Shown piece by piece: positions 57,017-64,000 of a stretch of 64,000 bases of DNA. The stretch comes from Pezicula radicicola (lineage: Eukaryota; Ascomycota; Leotiomycetes; Helotiales; Dermateaceae): positions 186,001 through 250,000 of the forward strand of contig PDUO01000001.1 in NCBI GenBank assembly GCA_003008705.1, given 5' to 3'. Within the stretch, counting starts at the first letter, position 1; the number at the start of each line of letters is the position of its first letter. The position numbers were made by a program, and so were the translations under genes. Under the pieces are notes generated by a model, which worked only from the letters and a program-made list of their open reading frames with translations, was not told where the DNA came from and did no database searches.

Positions 57017-58648
57017 GTGGGATGATTTGGTGCTTGGATATTACCTGGTTTTCTGGGAATTTTGAGTCGCTTGACCTTTTTCAATACTCCCGCAAGGAAT
57101 GGGCGACCATAACCACCTTATCATTAAGGGCTAGTAGTAGCAGGAGGACGAGATGGGAACTAGATGGTGCTGCTACTTGCCGAAGTGGAACATAGTGTTT
57201 GTTGGAGTATATTTTGTAAGGTTCAGCGATATTGCTTATGCTAAGCAACCATCTGTGGTAGCGAGGCAAACGGTGGCTTGCAAGCATAGTATGTTGAGAC
57301 TAGATACCCTAGATCAATATCCTAGATGTTAGGATCTCAGGGATCAATGTCAATTTACTTGATAACTAAACCGAGCCCTGGTGATCGCATTAAGTTCTGA
57401 GATCAAGAAACTATTGAAGTTGTCAGGCGCATTTCTAAATCATACCCTGTGATAAGACTTAGCTGAGACAGGTTTTAATTTCAATATCACAACATCGCAA
57501 AGCAGCTCACCCCTTATCTCGTTTAAATCCACCACCTCTCTCACTGCTCCAAAACACAGCACCACACAACCAGTCCCTAACTCCACATCTAAAATAGTAC
57601 AACATTGAAATCACAACAAGATTCTAATTTGTTAACAGCCTTTATAATTCTAGAATAACTGTTTAGAAACCTATGGTGAAATAGTGAGGTGAAGTAGTAG
57701 CAATTTTAATTACTCACTAAGCGAGGATGGAAATATTTGTATAATAGACTATCTATTTTCCTTTCCTATTATCGCTTGCCACTATCCATAAAAACAGCGG
57801 TAAGCTAATAAAGATGCTTCCTAGCTATTATAGAGGATTAGTAATAGGTATAAATTTTGTTGAATGTCCCTTAGTCTGTCACGGAGTACTTTCCACAAGC
57901 TTGGACTACTCGGACGTGCCCTTCGCGAGGTTCGGCTCTTAAGCCGAAACCTTGAATTTGGGTGTAAATACGGAGTATACCCTGTGTGGTTTGTGCTTAA
58001 TGATCTCCCGCTCGCTTCAGGGTACGTATGCTTAATCCCTGAGTGAAGTGGAAAGTAACAGACTAAGGGATAGTGAATATATGGGAATAGTCATGTGACC
58101 GTCAATAAACTTCTTGTGTTTGCCTTCGAGACGCGTTAAGTGATAGTAGACGAGCAGAGTGTTAAACCCTTGGTCTAGTAGCTAATATACGGGAAGGGAT
58201 AAGTAAGCCCATTCTGGCACTCTAGCTTCCACATAGAACACAATACAACTATATTACCACCACGTGTTGCTACTATCCAAATAGCCTCCACATTCAACAG
58301 ATTTTATTAAAATTAGAATATTGTTTAGAAATAGAGCGATTGTTAGGTGACTAAGTTCATTTAACTTGAGCGACTCACATAACGTAAGTAATATTATTAC
58401 ATGACCACAATTTGTACTTAAATAACACTTCTCTAAAGCACCCATTCCTCTAAAGACTCTCCTCCGTCCCTATTGTCCCGATACCTCATTACACTATCTA
58501 TCCATTAGAACACAGAATCAAGACCACAGAAAGAAAGCTAGAAGTGCTGAAACAATCTATTCAAAAATAACAAAACTAAACCCAAATCCCATCATCATCA
58601 TCTCCTCCTCACATTCTCCAACCACCACAATACCCTATACACAAACAC
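57017..58648. other. Intergenic, partly AT-rich
   Basis: 57590-57860 is AT-rich. Around 57860-58050 the composition is more normal but the open frame there has no recognisable protein. The last ~90 bp is A/C-rich and is the 3' flank of the SDR gene. Confidence 0.4.
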
Positions 58649-60074
58649 TCAATTCTTAGTAACACCAACCTGCGCAGCCTCCCAAGCAACCCTATACGCC
58701 CTCAACCCCCGACTAAAAAGCATCCTCTCATCCCCCCACCCCACATCCCTTCTAATACGCTCACTACCAACCCACTGACAATACCCCGTCAAAAACCTCT
58801 CCGCCAAATCAACACCCAGATGATCTAACAACACAGAATTTCCCCCACTATTACTCCTCCCCCCAACCTCTTTAACCTTTTCCCCCTCAGTATCCCCCCC
58901 AGTCCAACCATCCCCCTTAAAAAACACCTTCCTATTCTCTTCTTCATGAGGTATCAAAAACTTAACACCCTTTTTAATACCAAATTCACTTACAAGTGCA
59001 TCACCAATTTCTTGTAACGTTTCATATCGATAAGAAGATATATTGTATGCCTTTCCGATGACTGTGTTTCTGTGTTTTGGGGAGGCAAGTGAGACATAGG
59101 CGGTTGCTACGTCGTCGCCGTGGGTGCCGTGGAGGACTGTATTTGGGTTCTAGGGCAGTTAGTTAGCTTTGGATGATGGATGATAGGTTTGTGTTGGAAG
59201 GAAGGAGGGAGAAGAGGGAGAAGAGGGAGGGAGTTGGGATTACCTGTTTGAAAACCAATGCTCGATTTTCATTCTTAGCTTGTGTAGCTAGGGCGAAGAA
59301 TAAACCGTAGTAACTTCCTGAGAGACCGTAGACTGTTGTTGGACGTAGCAAAACTGCATCGAAGTGCTCGGCATGACTATTCCGATAATTACGATTAGCT
59401 TAGCCAATAGCCCAAATTCATCCAGTATAATGAGACAGAGAGAGTGATAATAACATACTCAAAAATCCTCCCACTCCAAACCGTCCTATCCTTAAGCAAC
59501 GCCGGAGGATTCAAAGGACTACTCTCCGTATGCGGCATCAAACTTTCACTACCATGAAGCCCAGTGACTCCATAATCCTTACACCCACTAGTAAAAAGCA
59601 CCAGAAGCTTTTTTCCCTCTCCCTTATCCTTCGTATTTTTCGCAATAGTATGTAACATGGTAATAATCTCATTATAATGAGGAACATAATTCGTGATCTG
59701 TTCTGTTGTCTATATCACACCTTCTATTAATACCAAACCGTCACTGAACTTAAGAGCGAAGCGAAGAAAAGAAAAGAAAAGAAAAGAAGGAAGGCAGAAG
59801 GGAAAGGGAGAAGAACACATACAGAAACAACAACATCAAAAGCCACATCCCGCAACCCATCCTCATCAAGCCAACTCAAATCCCCCGGCGCTCCCAAAAT
59901 CGGAATAATTTCCTCAGCGGCTAGAACAGACAAGAACGAAGGCTTTCGAACAAGTCCGTAAGTCCTCCACCCAGCACGGACAAAAGCTCTTGCGACACAA
60001 TTTCCAATAAAGCCATTAGCACCCGTGACGAGGACGGCTCCACGAGGACCATCAAGTCCTTTGAAATCAGCCAT
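58649..60074 (-). CDS. Extended short-chain dehydrogenase/epimerase-like protein
   Basis: An NAD(P)-dependent Rossmann enzyme of the extended SDR (NAD-dependent epimerase/dehydratase) type. Four exons (59823-60074, 59459-59709, 59244-59376, 58649-59149) give 378 residues. The nucleotide-binding motif is TGANGFIGNCVARAF (GxxGxxG). The segment LLVLFTSGCKDYG, followed by LLRPTTVYGLSGSYYGLFFA, is the epimerase RP-VYG block; the usual YxxxK lysine is not evident, so the catalytic mechanism may differ (atypical SDR). HGDDVATAYVSLA further on is also family-like. Exon 2 could start 12 bases later without changing the frame. The substrate is unknown. The intron before exon 2 contains a GAAAA microsatellite (59765-59790). 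Confidence 0.8.
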
Positions 60075-60265
60075 ATTGAAACGATGTAATAATCAAACCT
60101 CAAAGCAGGAAGTAAAAGACAAACGTAAGTCAAGCGAAGTCAGTATATCGAGATATCACGTGATACCCCTATTCACATAGCTCGATTCAAAAAATGTCTT
60201 GTAAAGTATCAAGAAACGGAAAACGAGCCATTTATTGTGGCAGAATGCTCTCGTGCCAAAAAGCA

Positions 60266-60298
60266 GCTTTGAAATCAACTTTCTTTTGATTTCAAAGC
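60266..60298. repeat. Perfect 13-bp inverted repeat (hairpin)
   Basis: GCTTTGAAATCAA at 60266-60278 pairs exactly with 60286-60298 across a 7-base loop. It is more stable than expected for AT-rich chance and could be a MITE core, an RNA hairpin or a protein-binding palindrome. There is no terminator-like T-run next to it. Confidence 0.7.
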
Positions 60299-60325
60299 AG
60301 TGGTGTGAAAATGTCTGAATTGGGC

Positions 60326-60395
60326 ACGCTAGATCGTCATTATGCGTTTTGAGGGAGAGCGAGGTTATCGCGACCAGCGACGCTAGATCGTCATT
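60326..60395. repeat. Two direct copies of a 16-bp word
   Basis: ACGCTAGATCGTCATT occurs at 60326-60341 and again at 60380-60395, both about 250-310 bp upstream of the SDR start codon. It could be a duplicated regulatory site. Confidence 0.65.
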
Positions 60396-60920
60396 TTGGT
60401 CAAGCGACAGTGATGGTACCCTTGAACCACCCCAACTTCTCTCCCTGTATTTTTGAAGATAAGATCGTATGATTTTCTAGATACGGACGTAAAGAAAGCA
60501 GCGAGACTTGCTGAGCTCCGAAAAAGGTTCTTGGGACGTTATCTGGTGGGACTTTGCTCCGTTACTTCTACTTCATTCATGACAGGAAGAGGACTTTTTA
60601 AACTTGCGATAAATTTTGCATTATTCTAGGGAACAGTTTCTCCCACACCCTACTAAGATGTTATTTCTACAGACTTCAAAGGTAATGGCCAAAATCCTAA
60701 GCCACTATAAAGCTTCCTAAATGCTGGAAGACATCCAAAGACAAGTTTCCTCCCCAAGGTATCATCACAATCTATCTAAGGCTCCATTCTAAATTTAAAT
60801 ACAAAACTCCTCCAAAAGCGTTTCTAATAACAGTAGTATATATGTGTACTATAAAACGAAAGAAGAAAAAACGAGGAATGAGCAGAAAATAAACGAAGTG
60901 CAAAAATTGAAATGGAAGTT

Positions 60921-62595
60921 TCAAGCCAATTGATGGCGGCGCCCCTCCTCATGCAAAGATAGAGAATCGCCGACAAGAGTTTGGTGCTCCTCGCTATTGC
61001 GTCTGCTGTCTTGCGCTGCTTTCCTAGTCAGGACCCCGAAGAACCAAACTCCGAGACCGGCAGTAAAGTTGATCACCGCTAGTCCGAAGAACGGCAGTCC
61101 AAGCCACTCTCCCTTCAGCTTCAAAGCCAATGCAAACAAGGAAGCTATGAAAGGACCAGCTGCCAGGGCGCCAATTGTCTCTGCAACAGCGATTACAGAG
61201 TACAAACGAGCTACATGCTCTTTATCGATGAGGCCAGTGATCAAAGACCTGACGAGAGACAAAAACCCAACACCGAATGTCGTGACGACAAGACCGGCTA
61301 TCGTAAGGCCAATCGTTGGACTTAGGCCGATACATAAAGCGCCTATAGTGGCACTGAGAATAGATAGCCGTGCTAGAGTGAGATCTTTCCCCATAGAGGA
61401 GTAGTGGAAACGGTTAACAAGTAGATGGGAGATGCTAGGGATAACGATGAGTAGAAGTAGGATGTTCATTCCAGATTTGAGAGAAATGAGGAACCCTGTC
61501 TGGCTTAAGGTCCATTGAAATCGTTTTGAGACATAGCGAGGAAAGAGGCCGTTTGCCTGATTGATGAAGGGTTGTGACATGAATGTAAAGAGAAGAAGTA
61601 CAATTGGAAGAGTGAGAACGGATGCTGAGTCGCGTAATTTCTGCACACCAACAGATACGTGGGATTTCACTGTATAAAGAAGGCCGATTTTCCTGTAAGG
61701 TGAATCGCTTCTGTCCGACGATGTGTCTGGTTCCAATGTAGATGGCTCTGAAGCGTGTAAATGTAAAGTCTCGGGGATAAAAAGAACGCCGAGTGATCCT
61801 AGGACGAGAATACAATATCCTAATAAGTACGGGATCCATGGCGAACGTGCCATCAGAGCAGCTGCTATTGATGGCCCGATGAGATTGGCTACATGGCCGG
61901 CACAAGATCCAAGAAGGAATACGGTTGCCCTGAGGAAGACTAATGAGCTAACAGACAGACGAGCGTTGTACAAGGACTCACCTATTCGCGTCGGTTGTAA
62001 CGTCGGAGCCAATGGCATAGAAGATGGCCCCAGCCGTAGGATCACCACCTCCAATTAAGAGGAAGAGTGGTGAAAGCCAAACTAGCCTTAGTGGAAGTGT
62101 TCTCCAAAACCACAATATCACAATATTACTCAACCCTGATAGAACATAACCTGCGACAACCAGGGCAAAGACAGGCTTCCGCCCGATTTTATCTGCAAGA
62201 AGTCCATATGGAATCGCGACCAGCATGGGCGGGATGGCACCAATGAATTCTAGTGCACCCAACACAAGATTCAATTCATTCTGAACCTTGTCTCCTTTGC
62301 ATAGACCTTCGTCAATCTTCTGTTGTAAGTCAATGTGCCTTTCACCAGCCAATCCCTCGTAATACCGGTGGCAGATGATATCTTCGCAGATTCGTAGCTG
62401 CGGCAAATCCATCAATGTGGAGGCAAAGGAGAGGACGAAGATGATAAATACGACTATCGCGATGATGATTCGGGGCGAGTGGGTTTCATGAATAAGTGGA
62501 AGGTGCGGTGATACTTGGATCGGGTCGTCCTCAATGGCAAGCAGAGGCTCTCGCTCTGCCTCGGAGGCTGGATCGTTGCGGTAAGTCATGGTCAT
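60921..62595 (-). CDS. MFS transporter (12 TM, fungal general-substrate type)
   Basis: Two exons (61982-62595, 60921-61929) with a 52-bp intron (GTGAGT...CTCAG) give 540 residues if the start is at MTMTYRNDPASE. An upstream in-frame ATG at 62739 would add 48 residues that look like leader sequence. The first membrane helix (IIIAIVVFIIFVLSFASTLMD) leads to an extracytosolic loop with conserved cysteines (RICEDIICHRYY, EGLCKGDKVQNELNLVLG). Then comes the MFS motif A (PYGLLADKIGRKPVFALV). The second half contains a long cytosolic loop and helices such as IGLTIAGLVVTTFGVGFLSL. It resembles a widespread fungal MFS group of unknown substrate. The junction is supported because exon 2 reads on as ATVFLLGSCAGHVANLIGP. 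Confidence 0.88.
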
Positions 62596-63501
62596 GTAGA
62601 TGTGTCTGCTTGTGCCGGCGTAAAGTCGCATCTGCCCAGTGGAGAATTGATAGCGTGCTGTAAAGATTAAACGGTCTATGGCATCGCGGAAAAGAGAGAA
62701 GTTATAGTAAAGAAGAAAGACAGCAATGCTGCCATACACATAAGGGGATAAACTGTAGCAAGGAGTGATTGAACGGGGGAAATATATGGCCGGATGATTG
62801 TATCTGACGTCTTGCGTGGTATGCCACGTCTGTGAGGAAAAAACAAGAGATAGCTCGATTACCTGATGCGTTTCAAAGGAAGGTAATTGAGACTGGGCCC
62901 GCGTTATTGGTCTTCACGTAGCTGTGGAAAGCAGGGGGACTGTGCCATTTCCTGTGACGTTGACTTTTCTGTCTGCCATACAGTACGAGAAGACCGAAAA
63001 AGTAAAGTGTATTGGGCGTGTACGGAGTCCGGCATTGGCAGCAGCTGGTAGTCTTTGCTGTTGGGTTTGCTTACGGACGGGTAATCCTTGCGTCGTAAGT
63101 GGTGGTGCCCATCATTGGGGCAGCTTCCCGATTTGGATGACGGGGTGCGTTGGACAGTGAAGTCACTGCAAGCAATAGATATTGAAGCCATTCACAGTGA
63201 CGGAAGACAGTTGCAGGACGCGTAACTTATTGAGGGGAAGAGAGTGATTTGGGAAAGGAAGAGAGGGAGGACGCAGTTGAAGTAGTTGGGAGCGCACTTG
63301 AATGACTCTTCACTGGCGTGGCCCTAAAACGCTGCCTAAAAACGCGATCACATGATCGGATAAAATGTGCGGCCGCTTCCTCCGTACGCTAAAAATGCTC
63401 GAGCTCAAGAAAAAGTTTCTGCAGTGCGCACGAAAAGCTATCTCTTCTACAAACCTACATCCTGAACCTTCTATCTTGAGAACACGAGAACACGAGATAA
63501 A
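62596..63501. promoter_or_regulatory. Divergent promoter region of MFS and UPF0390 genes
   Basis: The two genes face away from each other across 906 bp. GC- and purine-rich tracts near 63230-63280 (GGGAAAGGAAGAGAGGGAGG) sit close to the UPF0390 start. No known operator can be named. Confidence 0.4.
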
Positions 63502-63870
63502 ATGGCTCAAGGAACTATCAAGTCCAAGAAGCTTACGACAGCTACTGCTAAATCATCAGCACGCAAACCATCAGCCCTTGGTCCCAAGAAGGGCTCCAGG
63601 ACAATTGCTCCACGCAAGGCAGTCCTCGTCAAGAATGCAAAGATCACCAAGGTGAGTCCATTACCCCTACTCCAACCAGCCAACACACTAACAATACAAT
63701 AGAAACACTCAGGTGGTCTTACTGCCATGACCGAGAGAACCCTCGGATCCAAAGCTGGGCATCTCGAGTTGCTGAAGGGAGGCAAAAAGAACAAGGACGG
63801 TAAAGATGGAAAAGACGCCAAAGGCAAACCAATCGAGGTTCGCAAGGGTGGAACCAAGAAGTTTGGTTGA
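63502..63870 (+). CDS. UPF0390 (DUF2462) small basic protein
   Basis: Exons 63502-63651 and 63703-63870, spliced across a 51-bp phase-0 intron (GTGAGT...CAATAG), give 105 residues. The signature block [19 protein letters not shown] followed by [14 protein letters not shown] and [12 protein letters not shown] matches the UPF0390 family, small, lysine-rich proteins of eukaryotes whose animal member is described as a 10-kDa Leydig-cell-tumour homologue. Its high lysine content and nucleolar-type composition suggest a nucleolar or ribosome-related location, which is inference. The N-terminal [10 protein letters not shown] is the usual start. Confidence 0.88.
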
Positions 63871-64000
63871 AAGGATGACTCAACAACTGTCACGAAAATT
63901 ATGGAGAAATCCCACAATCGCTCTGTCACCTCGACCACTGCTATGAACATGATGAAGACATCCCACAACCGTCTTAACAAGAACATCATGCGCTCTCGAG
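63871..64000 (+). other. 3' flank of the UPF0390 gene
   Basis: Probable 3' untranslated region up to the window edge. It contains a partial internal duplication: TCCCACAATCGCTCTGTC near 63910 and TCCCACAACCGTCTTAAC near 63961. No further gene can be judged. Confidence 0.45.

Larger units (their letters stand above)
60075..60920. other. Intergenic region with hairpin and a short direct repeat
   Basis: Promoter side of the SDR gene (60075-60180) and 3' flank of the MFS gene. In between lie a strong hairpin (60266-60298) and two exact copies of a 16-bp word at 60326-60341 and 60380-60395. I see no gene. Confidence 0.45.

Noticed and set aside
60921..63870. A secondary-metabolite cluster around the two MFS transporters, FMO and SDR
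   Set aside because: No polyketide synthase, NRPS, terpene cyclase or cytochrome P450 is present, and the candidates are spread over 30 kb among housekeeping genes.
1..64000. tRNA genes, rRNA, CRISPR arrays and bacterial-type operons
   Set aside because: I looked for T-loop GTTCGAATC-type boxes and regularly spaced repeats and found none; the gene organisation is entirely eukaryotic.

Overview
The window is nuclear DNA from a filamentous ascomycete (Pezizomycotina). Genes carry short GT-AG introns (about 46-170 bp) with CTAAC/CTGAC/TTAAC-like branch sites. The gene set is typically fungal: bifunctional HIS7, ATG7, Cwc2, a GH28 pectinase, DHA2-type MFS, fungal-specific transcription-factor domains, a NACHT relic and UPF0390. 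Several long AT-rich, gene-free stretches, and relic reading frames broken only by stop codons, suggest repeat-induced point mutation (RIP). A leotiomycete is my best guess from the overall feel of the protein sequences; the class cannot be proved from this window.

Layout. 1-2300: a piggyBac-type DNA transposon with 25-bp terminal inverted repeats (TIRs), one spliced intron and nine ambiguous bases. 2989-4348: splicing factor Cwc2. 5301-6450: a decayed NACHT NTPase (fungal NLR-like) relic. 6629-9545: an NmrA-like Rossmann protein and HIS7, both on the minus strand. 9614-11600: a nonsense-riddled relic gene and a diverged direct repeat. 12377-14051: secreted GH28 enzyme. 14475-16947: mitochondrial PPR protein resembling the complex I assembly factor CIA84. 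17946-21851: ATG7 and dCMP deaminase, divergently transcribed. 22666-25354: a tannase C-terminal fragment and an F-box gene with one premature stop. 26990-28336: kelch protein. 30940-32903: DHA2-type MFS efflux pump. 34579-37644: M1 aminopeptidase with a GC-AG intron. 39020-41976: a DUF1349 protein and a flavin monooxygenase. 42644-45640: a gene joining SAM, HMG-box and fungal transcription-factor domains, followed upstream by a decayed paralogue of its SAM-HMG part. 45650-53600: a gene-poor region with a small three-exon gene, an interstitial telomere-type repeat and two or more relic genes. 53621-57016: a large C2H2 zinc-finger protein with a long disordered tail. 58649-63870: an extended SDR (epimerase-like) gene, an MFS transporter and a UPF0390 small basic protein.

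The intact genes are mostly independent housekeeping or accessory functions; no clear metabolic cluster is visible. The most unusual signal is compositional. In at least nine unrelated genes the sequence switches abruptly from A/C-rich to G/T-rich within an open frame, always with the same polarity on either strand, and sometimes repeatedly within one gene. Established housekeeping genes such as HIS7 and the PPR gene show it weakly or not at all. I did not find a CRISPR-like or other defence system. Among immunity-type genes I recognised only the degraded NACHT relic.
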